Shown piece after piece: positions 37,891 through 45,777 of a DNA stretch of 64,000 nucleotides. The translations under genes and the position numbers were made by a program. The stretch is from Gabonibacter massiliensis (GTDB lineage: Bacteria; Bacteroidota; Bacteroidia; Bacteroidales; Marinifilaceae), in the NCBI GenBank assembly GCA_001487125.1, contig LN913013.1, positions 1,240,001 through 1,304,000 of the forward strand, given 5' to 3'. A model generated the notes under the pieces. That model did no database searches. It saw only the letters and a program-made list of their open reading frames with translations, and was not told the origin of the DNA. Numbering within the stretch: the stretch's first letter is position 1; every line of letters starts with the position of its first letter.

Positions 37891-38569
37891 ACCTTATCTC
37901 TATCACTTTTTGATAATTATCCCAAATAACCCGTTTCAACTCCTCTTCTCCAATTCCCAATTCAGAAGCCGCAGATTCGTATATCGCCTCGATCCGGACA
38001 TCCCGGTCATCACTCTCCAAAAAAAGAGCGTACAACGGAATCTTTCTTAACAAACGAAACGCGTTCGAACGAGGATTCAACAACTGAGGCCCTACCGAAA
38101 TATAAAAACCGTGTTCTAATAACTGATTAAGAATCTGTTCATTATTATTAAAACCATGAATAATCCAAGGGACCGTCGTTTTCACGCCTTTACGAACCCT
38201 GATCAAATCGGGATAGGCCTTAACGCAATGAATAATCAAAGGTTTTCGTGCCTGTTCCGCTAACTCGACCTGTCCTATCAACAAGGGGATCTGTTCTGAA
38301 AACAACACGGCGGACCTCCGGTCCAAACCACATTCTCCCACGGCGACCACCTCTTTTAAGGCGATCATTTGCCCCAACTCCTTCAAAATTTCTTCCCTTT
38401 TTCTCGTGAGTTTTTTCATCGGATGCCAGCCTACGGAATAAAAAAACCGCTCCCCTCCCAAACGCCTCTTCTTCAATTCGATCTTCAAACCGGCATAAAG
38501 TTCCCCGACGTCCAATATATTGACCCCGCCCCCTCCGCAATGCGTATGTATATTTACATAGGAAACCAT
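37868..38569 (-). CDS. TatD-family metal-dependent hydrolase
   Basis: Amidohydrolase-fold protein of 233 residues in the TatD DNase family. Metal-ligand motifs appear in order: 'NIHTHC' at the N-terminus, 'VGECGLDRR', 'LIIHCVKAYPD', 'WIIHGF', and 'LFLESDDRD' at the last strand. It is somewhat shorter than E. coli TatD (about 260). An upstream extension exists only through a TTG at 38590, so the ATG at 38569, 54 nt downstream of the previous gene's stop, is chosen. It overlaps tcdA, so the two are likely cotranscribed. The exact substrate, DNA or other, is not shown by sequence. Confidence 0.88.
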   Translation of the reverse strand: MVSYVNIHTHCGGGGVNILDVGELYAGLKIELKKRRLGGERFFYSVGWHPMKKLTRKREEILKELGQMIALKEVVAVGECGLDRRSAVLFSEQIPLLIGQVELAEQARKPLIIHCVKAYPDLIRVRKGVKTTVPWIIHGFNNNEQILNQLLEHGFYISVGPQLLNPRSNAFRLLRKIPLYALFLESDDRDVRIEAIYESAASELGIGEEELKRVIWDNYQKVIEIRYDDGMVK

Positions 38570-38622
38570 TTCTCTTTGCTTGCAAGACAAATTCTTCTAC
38601 ACAAAGATAGGAAAAAGGGAGA

Positions 38623-39912
38623 CTATTTACTTCCCTTACGACACATAATATTCAATATTGTCTTATCCGTCTCTTCCATTCCGGCCGTTCCGATCAACCC
38701 GACATTTCGGATCGTCTTTTCAATATCGTCCTCTATGATCCCGTCATCATGGGTTTGAATTCCCCGCATGGCTAATAAAGCCGCCTGCACGGCAGCGGAG
38801 ACCCCGGAGTATACCTTTAAAGCACATCCCTGTTTTGCTCCGTCGCACATCATTCCCGTCAAATTGGAACACATCGTTTTTATAGCATTTACGACTTGCT
38901 CGTAACTCCCGCCCATCAGGTAAGTTATGGCAGATGCAGCCCCGGTCCCGGCAATCAGTATACCGCAAAGAGCCGAAAGATGCCCCATGTAGGAGTGAAT
39001 ATGAGCCGCAATCAAATTACTCATGGCCAAAGCCCGCACCAACTGCTCTCTCGATGAACCGAATTTTTCTGCCGCAACAATAACAGGCATATACACCGTA
39101 ATGCCTTGGTTACCGCTACCGGAATTGGTCATTACAGGCTTCGGACACCCGTCCATACGAGCATCAGAAGCAGCCGTAGCCTGAATCAAAGCATTGTTCA
39201 ACAAATCATTTTCCAATACTCCTTTATCGATATTTTCCTGCAAAGTTTTACCGATTTGCAACCCATACTCCTTTCTCAATCCTTCCGAAGCAATCTCCTT
39301 ATTCATCTCGGCTCCCTCCAATACGAATTCGATATCTTTCAACTCCACCTCATGAATAAAATCCCATATTCTTCTGACACTCAACACGGGACAATTATCT
39401 TCCGATAATTTAGAGACATCTACCCGATACTCTTTTTTAAAAATAATCTCCCCGTTTTTCTCCACATACACGATATTCGTGTGGTCATTCATGATTATCA
39501 CTTTTGCCGTATCATCCCCTCTCCGGGCATCCACTTCCGCGTATAACTTATCGGGTGCATCCTCTTTCATGGAAACGACGACTTTCGATACCAGCTCCTT
39601 TGCAAATAATAAATTATCCCCTTCGTTCACCTCTTTCAGTACTTCCAAACCATACTCGCTCTTGCCGCAAACGGCACCTAAAGCAGCAGCAATAGGAAGG
39701 CCTACCATTCCCGTTCCCGGAATCCCCACGCCCATTCCGTTTTTGTATATATTCCCGCTCACCCGCACCTCCAAATATTCCGGAGTACTCCCTAAAACCT
39801 CTTTGCATTTAGCACAGGCAAGAGCACAAGCCACGGGTTCCGTACACCCCAAGGCTGCTTTAGCTTCTTTTCTTAATATGTCAACAATTTGGCTATTCGA
39901 TACTTGAGTCAT
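38623..39912 (-). CDS. cyuA: UPF0597 (CyuA/YhaM-type) cysteine desulfidase family protein
   Basis: Cytoplasmic iron-sulfur enzyme of 429 residues related to the alpha chain of L-serine dehydratase. Members such as E. coli CyuA (YhaM) break down L-cysteine to pyruvate, ammonia and sulfide. Conserved landmarks: 'GCTEPVACALA' at the N-terminus, 'TNSGSGNQGITVYMPV' in the middle, and the cysteine cluster 'MCSNLTGMMCDGAKQGC' that supplies Fe-S ligands. It is divergent from the SPOR gene at 40085 and precedes the TatD-type gene. The family is certain; choice between cysteine and serine as substrate rests on the family name. Confidence 0.88.
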   Translation of the reverse strand: MTQVSNSQIVDILRKEAKAALGCTEPVACALACAKCKEVLGSTPEYLEVRVSGNIYKNGMGVGIPGTGMVGLPIAAALGAVCGKSEYGLEVLKEVNEGDNLLFAKELVSKVVVSMKEDAPDKLYAEVDARRGDDTAKVIIMNDHTNIVYVEKNGEIIFKKEYRVDVSKLSEDNCPVLSVRRIWDFIHEVELKDIEFVLEGAEMNKEIASEGLRKEYGLQIGKTLQENIDKGVLENDLLNNALIQATAASDARMDGCPKPVMTNSGSGNQGITVYMPVIVAAEKFGSSREQLVRALAMSNLIAAHIHSYMGHLSALCGILIAGTGAASAITYLMGGSYEQVVNAIKTMCSNLTGMMCDGAKQGCALKVYSGVSAAVQAALLAMRGIQTHDDGIIEDDIEKTIRNVGLIGTAGMEETDKTILNIMCRKGSK

Positions 39913-39958
39913 TCTATATGATTTTTACACGTGAACTTTTAATTATATCCCCATCCGA

Positions 39959-39966
39959 CAAAAATA
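39959..39966 (-). promoter_or_regulatory. -7 element for the cyuA-type gene
   Basis: TATTTTTG on the minus strand, matching the Bacteroidota -7 consensus TAnnTTTG, 46 nt upstream of the ATG at 39912. No convincing -33 TTTG is seen. Confidence 0.5.
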
Positions 39967-40009
39967 ATGTTATTTATCTATTTTTCTATCATTTCAATAC
40001 AATTTATGC

Positions 40010-40017
40010 TATCTTTG
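40010..40017 (+). promoter_or_regulatory. -7 element for the SPOR-domain gene
   Basis: TATCTTTG on the plus strand fits TAnnTTTG exactly and lies 67 nt before the ATG at 40085. The -33 region is weak. Confidence 0.5.
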
Positions 40018-40084
40018 TTCACTCCATGAAAGACCATGGTAGCCTATTGTTATAACGCGAACGATTAAATACATCTTATAAAAA

Positions 40085-40615
40085 ATGAGAGCAATTTTAG
40101 TCACGGTATTATTATTGATAGCGAGTTACGGTCGGGGGCAAAACGACTCGATTCCTCCCGTTGAGAAAGAATTTGATTTCATACGCGAATTACTGGAACC
40201 CAATCGATTGGGTGGAGTAAATATTCACATCTCCGGAGATCACAGAATCGAAAAATTGGTCAGATTAAATATAGCCAATAATAAAAAAGGATACTCGTTC
40301 AAAGGCTATCGAATCCAGATACTATCCGCAAGTTCTTTTAATTCAAACGTCGATAGTTTAAAAAAATACACGGAAGATTTTGAAAAGCTTTTTCCCGATA
40401 TTCCGGCTTATTTACAATACTTTGATCCCGATTTCAAAATCAGGGTCGGAAATTTTCATTCCCGCCTCGAAGCAATCCCCGCTTTAAAACGCATCCGTAA
40501 GAAATATCCCAACAGTTATCCTGTAAAAACAGATATCTATTTAAAAGAATTAAACCGGGTACAGGAACAGGATACGACTTCAGGTCCGGACTCTTTGTTG
40601 CCGTTCAAACGGTAA
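40085..40615 (+). CDS. Exported SPOR-domain protein
   Basis: Periplasmic protein of 176 residues: signal peptide (about 1-18) and one SPOR fold (about 70-155), recognised by 'KGYRIQILSASSFN', 'FKIRVGNFHSRLEAIPALK' and the closing 'PNSYPVKTDI'. SPOR domains bind denuded peptidoglycan glycan strands, so a role at the division site or in envelope maintenance is likely. Its 3' end overlaps the convergent GSCFA gene by 11 nt. Confident in the fold; cellular role inferred. Confidence 0.88.
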   Translation: MRAILVTVLLLIASYGRGQNDSIPPVEKEFDFIRELLEPNRLGGVNIHISGDHRIEKLVRLNIANNKKGYSFKGYRIQILSASSFNSNVDSLKKYTEDFEKLFPDIPAYLQYFDPDFKIRVGNFHSRLEAIPALKRIRKKYPNSYPVKTDIYLKELNRVQEQDTTSGPDSLLPFKR

Positions 40616-41591
40616 GATAAGCTTCAAGCTGCTTTATCTCTTTCGCGAAATTTACGGTTGGATGAATCCGGGTAACCTCTCGAATGGCAGCCAGTAGTTT
40701 TCGTACTAAATTTCGATAATCATCGGAAGTCGCATCGAACGGACGATGAGTTATTCCCTTGTTTATTCGTCCGATCGTATTCATCACGCCCAACACATCC
40801 GGACTGATATAACTGAACAACAAACGCTCCCAAATATAATCGACCGTAAACGAGGTTAAATGAAGCATATCTTCGGCGTAAAAACGATAATCCCGCAACT
40901 CATCCAACACAATCTCGTAAGCGGGGAAATAATAAACCAGCTCCACGGCCTCCCGTATTTGCTCAATAGCCAGTAACAATGTCGATTTACTCAACTGATT
41001 GCCATCGGCTCCATCTTTCCAGTGACGGATCGGACTAACGGTAAACATAACCCGCAAATCGGGATTCACCTCCCGCAAGCGACGGATCAACGAAATATAT
41101 TCGTCTGCAATCTCCCCGACACTCAACCGATAACGCTCGAACTCCTTAGCGGGAATCTTATGACAATTCGCCACCACCATCCCCGTCTTCATGTATTTAT
41201 AAACCCAGGCAGTACCCCATGTTACGACTAATAAATCCGTCCTTTTCAAATTCTCCCGGGCCTCTTCCAATCTTCCGTTTATCCGGTTCAAAACCGTCAT
41301 AAGTTCTCTATCCGAAAAACAACCATGATGATAGAGGCTTATCCATTTCCCATTCTCACGTAATAAATCCGACTCCTGAAACTTTTTGTTGTCTAACATC
41401 AGGCGAAGCACATTGGCTACCGAACGGGGATTATACACGATGCCGCAAGGATTCACATCCACATCGAATTTATAATAAGTAAACTTATTACCCATGTTTT
41501 CGGCAAAACAAGAACCCAGCAACATCAGTTTAGAACGGTAATCGATCAAAAAATCGGGAGGGGTGATATTCACCTTCGTCTGCAAGTTCAT
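40605..41591 (-). CDS. GSCFA-domain protein
   Basis: Protein of 328 residues carrying the eponymous 'LLGSCFAENMG' motif (about 25-35) of the GSCFA family, which has an SGNH/GDSL-like hydrolase fold. The nucleophile would be Ser in GSCFA; a late 'DMLHLTSF' provides the probable catalytic Asp/His pair. No signal peptide is seen. The physiological substrate of the family is not known. It is convergent with the SPOR gene and divergent from mntP. Confidence 0.9.
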   Translation of the reverse strand: MNLQTKVNITPPDFLIDYRSKLMLLGSCFAENMGNKFTYYKFDVDVNPCGIVYNPRSVANVLRLMLDNKKFQESDLLRENGKWISLYHHGCFSDRELMTVLNRINGRLEEARENLKRTDLLVVTWGTAWVYKYMKTGMVVANCHKIPAKEFERYRLSVGEIADEYISLIRRLREVNPDLRVMFTVSPIRHWKDGADGNQLSKSTLLLAIEQIREAVELVYYFPAYEIVLDELRDYRFYAEDMLHLTSFTVDYIWERLLFSYISPDVLGVMNTIGRINKGITHRPFDATSDDYRNLVRKLLAAIREVTRIHPTVNFAKEIKQLEAYLTV

Positions 41592-41630
41592 TTCCTTTTG
41601 TTTTAATTTTAAACTCTTTAAGTTCTCCTA

Positions 41631-41638
41631 CAAAAATA
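41631..41638 (-). promoter_or_regulatory. -7 element for the GSCFA gene
   Basis: TATTTTTG on the minus strand (TAnnTTTG consensus) 39 nt upstream of the GSCFA ATG. Paired with the divergent element at 41683-41690. Confidence 0.5.
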
Positions 41639-41682
41639 CGGAAGATTTACCTCTTTTGTGCCGACAATCTCCATCTATTTTA

Positions 41683-41690
41683 TATTTTTG
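41683..41690 (+). promoter_or_regulatory. -7 element for mntP
   Basis: TATTTTTG on the plus strand (TAnnTTTG consensus) 16 nt before the ATG at 41707. It lies inside a longer upstream open frame and supports the 41707 start. Confidence 0.5.
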
Positions 41691-41706
41691 TACAAAATAT
41701 CTGTGT

Positions 41707-42261
41707 ATGGGAATCATCACCATGTTTATGATTGCCGTTGGTCTGGCGATGGACAGCCTTGCCGTAAGTATCAGCGGGGGGATTTTTATGAAACCGTTTT
41801 GGCTGAAACAAGCCATGAAGTTAGCTTTAACCATGGGGATTTTTCAAGGAGGGATGACCCTCGCGGGGTGGGCTCTGGGAGTCAGTTTCAGTTCATACAT
41901 CACAGCATACGATCATTGGATTGCTTTCATTCTATTATCTTTCTTGGGAGGCAAAATGATTTACGAGTCTTTTCAGAAAGAGAAGAGTTCTTTCGCCTCG
42001 TTGTCGAGCAAAACCTTATTAACCTTAGGAGTAGCAACCAGTATCGACGCTCTTGCCGTCGGAATAAGCATGGCTTTTCTTAAGGTCAGTATATATCTCC
42101 CCTCATTTATTATCGGCTTTACAACATTCGTTCTATCCCTCGCCGGGGTTTGCTTCGGTTACCGCTTCGGAAAAATAAAAGGAATCAATGTGGAACTGCT
42201 CGGGGGAATCATCCTGATCGCCATAGGAACAAAGATCCTTATCGAACATTGCTCCGAATAA
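41707..42261 (+). CDS. mntP: Manganese efflux pump MntP
   Basis: Inner-membrane Mn(II) exporter of 184 residues with six predicted helices. Two halves repeat the family motif: 'GLAMDSLAVSISGG' near the N-terminus and 'SIDALAVGISMAF' in the second half, each with the Asp required for transport. The frame is open back to 41563, but those codons overlap the GSCFA 5' end and contain a promoter element, and the family N-terminus begins right at the 41707 ATG. No mntP riboswitch is visible in the short leader. Confident. Confidence 0.93.
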   Translation: MGIITMFMIAVGLAMDSLAVSISGGIFMKPFWLKQAMKLALTMGIFQGGMTLAGWALGVSFSSYITAYDHWIAFILLSFLGGKMIYESFQKEKSSFASLSSKTLLTLGVATSIDALAVGISMAFLKVSIYLPSFIIGFTTFVLSLAGVCFGYRFGKIKGINVELLGGIILIAIGTKILIEHCSE

Positions 42262-42299
42262 TTTTTTTTCCGATCCCTTCAATATACCGCATATTTCAT

Positions 42300-42307
42300 T
42301 ATCTTTG
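42300..42307 (+). promoter_or_regulatory. -7 element for ssrA
   Basis: TATCTTTG (TAnnTTTG) lies 15 nt before the mature 5' end of the tmRNA, the spacing expected for a short processed leader. Confidence 0.6.
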
Positions 42308-42322
42308 CTGTTGCATAACTAT

Positions 42323-42721
42323 GGGGCAGACCTGGATTTGACAGCATGATGAATAGGTATGTAAGCATGTCGGGCGTAGTGAAGCCGGCCCGTTAATCCC
42401 GGACGCAAAATTTTAATTGGCGAAAATAATTACGCTCTTGCTGCCTAATCGAATCACAGTAGATTCAGGCTTAATCTCCGCTCAAGGATAGTGGAGACAA
42501 GACATCCCGCCGGAGGATCCACCTTGTTCCAACCGGCATCCGGGGTGCAGGCAATACAGGGTTAGCCGGCGTCATGCTTCGAGGCGCAGGTGAAATTCAG
42601 AAGCTAAGGTACAGTTTGGGTGCTCTTTTCCGGGCTGTATTCGAAAACCAATAAAAAGCTAAGCATGTAGAAAGCATATTGATTCCGTGTTTGGACCAGG
42701 GTTCGATTCCCTGCTGCTCCA
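42323..42721 (+). ncRNA. ssrA: Transfer-messenger RNA (tmRNA)
   Basis: Rescues stalled ribosomes and tags the nascent protein for ClpXP. The 5' end 'GGGGCAGACCTGGATTTGAC' and the 3' end with T-arm 'GGTTCGATTCC' and 'CTGCTCC' form the tRNA-like acceptor; CCA is not encoded. The tag frame at 42419-42448 reads GENNYALAA followed by TAA, the form found in Bacteroidales. Standard one-piece layout. The ClpX gene that recognises the tag lies 5 kb upstream. Confidence 0.97.
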
Positions 42722-42755
42722 CAAAGTTTTTTAATCTTATTTACAATCAACACTT

Positions 42756-42790
42756 ACAACGGACACTTAATTTATTAAAATGTCCGTTGT
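42756..42790 (+). terminator. Hairpin downstream of ssrA
   Basis: A perfect 10-bp inverted repeat (42756-42765 with 42781-42790) with a 15-nt AT loop lies 35 nt after the tmRNA. There is no clear T-run behind it, so it may be a weak terminator, a 3' processing element or a relic of an integration boundary. Confidence 0.5.
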
Positions 42791-42898
42791 CGAGTTCATT
42801 TAACGTCACGAGTTAAAAGCAAACACGTTACAAAATTTTCAACGGCCAAGTCTTCTCAAAATGAAAAAGAGAAATTAAGCAAACTTATAGTTGATTTT

Positions 42899-43510
42899 AT
42901 GAATAAAAAGCCTTTTGCGGAAGGAGTAAAGATAACTGAAAAAGACATTCAGAAAATGGAATCACGAGTACAGGCAAAATCTTCTAACAATCAATTATTC
43001 AATAGTGATAAACAGCGAAAGTATTATAAGAATCTTAAGGATATAGTACGTAAAGATAAACATTCGTCTCCACAAGATCTTATATCTTCTATTAATAAAT
43101 TAGAAAAACAGGTAGCAGAATCTGATCTTTCCGAGTCAGAACAGGCTCAATTATTAATAGGTATGTCCGTGGCAAAATACAGCTCTGTTTTTTGGATGGA
43201 GCAAGTAAAGAATATGGAATCTCAGGCAAAAACAACAAATGCCATTCCGGAAGAAGAGATGTATGACGGAGATTGGAATCGCTGGTTTGAATCATTTTTA
43301 AGCAAGGCGGAAGAAATTTTCTGGGCTGATGTTGAAGGTGGTATAGGAGGATTCGCAACATCATTCATATTCATAGATTACAAAGGTCTTCTAATTCCGG
43401 GTATGGGTCTTGCAACAATTCAAGCCGCAATGGGATATGTCGTTAGTTTTGCAATTGGAGCCTCTGCTTGGCAAGGGATAAAGATTTTATGGAATATTGT
43501 ATTTGAATAA
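42899..43510 (+). CDS. Hypothetical protein with Gly-rich hydrophobic C-terminus, 5' end possibly lost
   Basis: Visible product of 203 residues, no family recognised with confidence. Residues 1-135 are charged and helical with two coiled-coil-like stretches; from 140 on comes 'WADVEGGIGGFATSFIF', then 'GMGLATIQAAMGYVVSFAIGASAW', a Gly/Ala-rich hydrophobic region like that in many uncharacterised Bacteroidota exported peptides and in class II bacteriocins. There is no signal peptide. The same frame stays open for 40 further codons upstream (from 42779) without an ATG, GTG or TTG but with plausible coding sequence ('QNEKEKLSKLIVDF'), which suggests the true N-terminus was removed. It sits directly behind ssrA, a common integration site. 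Low GC compared with neighbours. Confidence 0.6.
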   Translation: MNKKPFAEGVKITEKDIQKMESRVQAKSSNNQLFNSDKQRKYYKNLKDIVRKDKHSSPQDLISSINKLEKQVAESDLSESEQAQLLIGMSVAKYSSVFWMEQVKNMESQAKTTNAIPEEEMYDGDWNRWFESFLSKAEEIFWADVEGGIGGFATSFIFIDYKGLLIPGMGLATIQAAMGYVVSFAIGASAWQGIKILWNIVFE

Positions 43511-43515
43511 ATATC

Positions 43516-43752
43516 ATGACGAAAAATAATAATATTCAGAAAAAAATTATTCAAAGAACATTTTGGCAAATATTACCTTTTATGTGCATTCTCCTTTTAT
43601 GGCGAGAGTATGGAAATATGGAATTTTCTTGGTCATATGCAGCCATGTTCAGTATTGAATTAATTGTAGGTATTGGAATTACCTATGCGACCGCTTGTTA
43701 TTTGGCTCGTTTGAAAATTGAAGATAAAGATAAACATATTTTTCGGAATTAA
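43516..43752 (+). CDS. Small two-helix membrane protein
   Basis: Protein of 78 residues with two membrane segments (about 14-28 and 42-64) and charged ends. It follows the Gly-rich hypothetical gene by 5 nt and shares a terminator with it, so the pair is one unit. Size and context would suit an immunity or chaperone protein for its neighbour, but that is inference. No family recognised. Confidence 0.6.
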   Translation: MTKNNNIQKKIIQRTFWQILPFMCILLLWREYGNMEFSWSYAAMFSIELIVGIGITYATACYLARLKIEDKDKHIFRN

Positions 43753-43754
43753 TA

Positions 43755-43778
43755 AAAGCGGGGAATATTTCCCGCTTT
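43755..43778 (+). terminator. Terminator after the ssrA-adjacent cassette
   Basis: Eight-bp stem (43755-43762 with 43771-43778), A-rich before and T-rich after the GC core, immediately after the small membrane-protein gene. Confidence 0.8.
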
Positions 43779-43942
43779 CATGAGTGAGTGTTACCTTTTA
43801 TGCTTATTTTGCTCGTTATAAACGAGCATGGCGAAGTAAAACTAACATGGTTTTAAATCGTCATTAATCATGAATTATCGATTAGAAAATAGTCTACCTG
43901 ATTCGATAGATCGAAGGCAATTACAAATAAACCATAGCATTT

Positions 43943-44716
43943 CTAAAAATTCAACCATTGTTTAAAGGCGGTTATCTTTTCTTCGCTAACCGTAATCTGG
44001 GATTTAAAGGGCGGTTTTACAAAAACAACGACTTTACCGTTGAAATAAGGTTCTATACGCATGATGGCTTTCACACAAAGAAGCACCTGACGATTAGCGC
44101 GGAAAAACTGATCGGGATCAAGTTGTTCAACCAGTTTATTGAGCGAAAGATCGACAATATGCTCCTGCCCTGAATAGGTTACAGCGAATGTAATCTTATT
44201 TTCAGAATAAAAATAAGCGATATCGATTACCTCCAGCGGGCGGAATCGATCTCCCCCGGAAATCAAAAAACGGGTCCGATAAGGCTTTTCTCTCTGTTGC
44301 AAACTATTAAGAATCGTATCCAGATAATCCTCTGCCCGCAATTTACCACCTGCAGTAAACGATTCGTATTTCACGATGGCCTCCAATAATCTTTTTTCAT
44401 CAACAGGTTTCAAAATATAATCTATACTGTTTACCGCAAATGCCCGCACGGCATACTGATCGTAAGCCGTAGTAAAAACAATAACGGAAGAGGGACGAGC
44501 AGCGTTTAAAAAATCGAACGAATTACCGTCGGACAAATGAATATCGAGAAATAAAAGATCAGGATGAGAATTTTCGGTAAACCATTGTATATTCTCTTCC
44601 ACGTTTCCGGACAACACGATGATTTCCCAGTCCGGGCGTAATCGATGAATCATCATATATAACAAACGGGCTGCAGGGACCTCGTCTTCAATAATGCCGA
44701 CCTTCAAACTACTCAT
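43943..44716 (-). CDS. LytTR-family response regulator
   Basis: Two-component regulator of 257 residues from ATG 44716; a longer start would be TTG. Receiver domain 1-120 with phospho-acceptor D58 ('DLLFLDIHLSDGNS') and 'VIVFTTAYDQYAVRAF', then a LytTR DNA-binding domain (about 150-255, 'RPLEVIDIAYFYSENKITF', 'FFRANRQVLL'). Its start overlaps the end of the kinase gene by 8 nt, so it is paired with that kinase and probably controls the upstream efflux operon. Confidence 0.94.
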   Translation of the reverse strand: MSSLKVGIIEDEVPAARLLYMMIHRLRPDWEIIVLSGNVEENIQWFTENSHPDLLFLDIHLSDGNSFDFLNAARPSSVIVFTTAYDQYAVRAFAVNSIDYILKPVDEKRLLEAIVKYESFTAGGKLRAEDYLDTILNSLQQREKPYRTRFLISGGDRFRPLEVIDIAYFYSENKITFAVTYSGQEHIVDLSLNKLVEQLDPDQFFRANRQVLLCVKAIMRIEPYFNGKVVVFVKPPFKSQITVSEEKITAFKQWLNF

Positions 44717-45740
44717 TTGCAAAAGGAATTTTCACGGTAAATACTCCAAATTTATCACAAACCTCAATACTCTTGCCCGTAATCAACTCGCATCGATTAG
44801 ACAGATTCTGAAGTCCCACGCCAGGCGAAGAATCTCCTATCTTGGGTTTAATCAGATTACGAACCACCAACGTGTCCCTTTCTACCTCTATATTGATTTC
44901 CATGGGGCGACTTGCAGATATCGAATTGTGTTTTATCACGTTTTCGACCAGTAATTGCAATGTCAGAGGAGGTAAAAGTCGCTCTTTACAATCGTCAGCA
45001 ACTATCAGGTTACAAGTGATACAATTTCCCAACCGGACCTCATGCAGAAAAAGATACGAGTTCAAAAATTCCAATTCTTCTCCCATGGTAACCAGAAGTC
45101 TATCCTGACATTGCAATACATAACGATAAACATCCGAAAGGTTTTTAGTAAAACTCACCGCATTTTGAGGATTATATTCGATTTCGGCGATTAAGGTATT
45201 GAGACTATTAAACAAAAAATGCGGATTCAATTGATTTTGCAAAGCCATGTAACGAGCCGTATCGTTCTCTTTTTGCAATGCCGACGTACGTTGCTGCAAA
45301 TAAAGCATATTCTGCATGGCCCGATAAGCAAGCAGTAATCCAAGAATGACCAATTCCACCAACCAGACAAGGATCAAGAGACGCACTCCCCCATTCGGAA
45401 AAGTAAACGGATGCGCCAAACCTACCAAAAGTTTAGCTGTAACCAACAACCCGTAATTTAACAGTAAAAACATCAGCATGACCACCACGTACACGAATAC
45501 AATTCTCAATCGGCTACGAGTGTTTAAAGCATAACTATCGTTTAGCCAGGAACTGATCCGAATTGTAAAATAACCCAATATATTGAAAGTCAAAATAAAA
45601 AACAGGCATACCCCGATTGAGGATAACGTATCGGTTAATAGTAACGGGAAACCGGAGTAATTGATCAACAAAAGAAAAGAAAATACCCCAAGACCGGAAA
45701 ACAATCCGACATATAAAAAAGAGTTTAGTCTTGTATTCAT
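44709..45740 (-). CDS. LytS-type sensor histidine kinase
   Basis: Membrane kinase of 343 residues: four predicted helices (about 8-28, 40-62, 78-104, 120-140), a coiled coil, then the His_kinase domain with phospho-acceptor H174 in 'LNPHFLFNSLN' and a HATPase region ('LLVENVIKHNSI' N-box, 'GVGLQNLSNRCELI' G-box). No periplasmic sensor domain is present, so it probably senses within the membrane. It sits 37 nt downstream of the tolC gene and overlaps its response regulator. Confidence 0.93.
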   Translation of the reverse strand: MNTRLNSFLYVGLFSGLGVFSFLLLINYSGFPLLLTDTLSSIGVCLFFILTFNILGYFTIRISSWLNDSYALNTRSRLRIVFVYVVVMLMFLLLNYGLLVTAKLLVGLAHPFTFPNGGVRLLILVWLVELVILGLLLAYRAMQNMLYLQQRTSALQKENDTARYMALQNQLNPHFLFNSLNTLIAEIEYNPQNAVSFTKNLSDVYRYVLQCQDRLLVTMGEELEFLNSYLFLHEVRLGNCITCNLIVADDCKERLLPPLTLQLLVENVIKHNSISASRPMEINIEVERDTLVVRNLIKPKIGDSSPGVGLQNLSNRCELITGKSIEVCDKFGVFTVKIPFANE

Positions 45741-45777
45741 CCTATCTTCAATACCGTTTTTGCAAAGTTAGTTATAT

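Noticed and set aside
41563-41706. N-terminal extension of mntP by 48 codons
   Set aside because: It overlaps the divergent GSCFA gene and two promoter elements and does not match the family N-terminus.
42722-43942. Second copy of the ssrA 3' end as an attachment repeat behind the tmRNA cassette
   Set aside because: I looked for the T-arm and acceptor sequence downstream and found no copy within the window.
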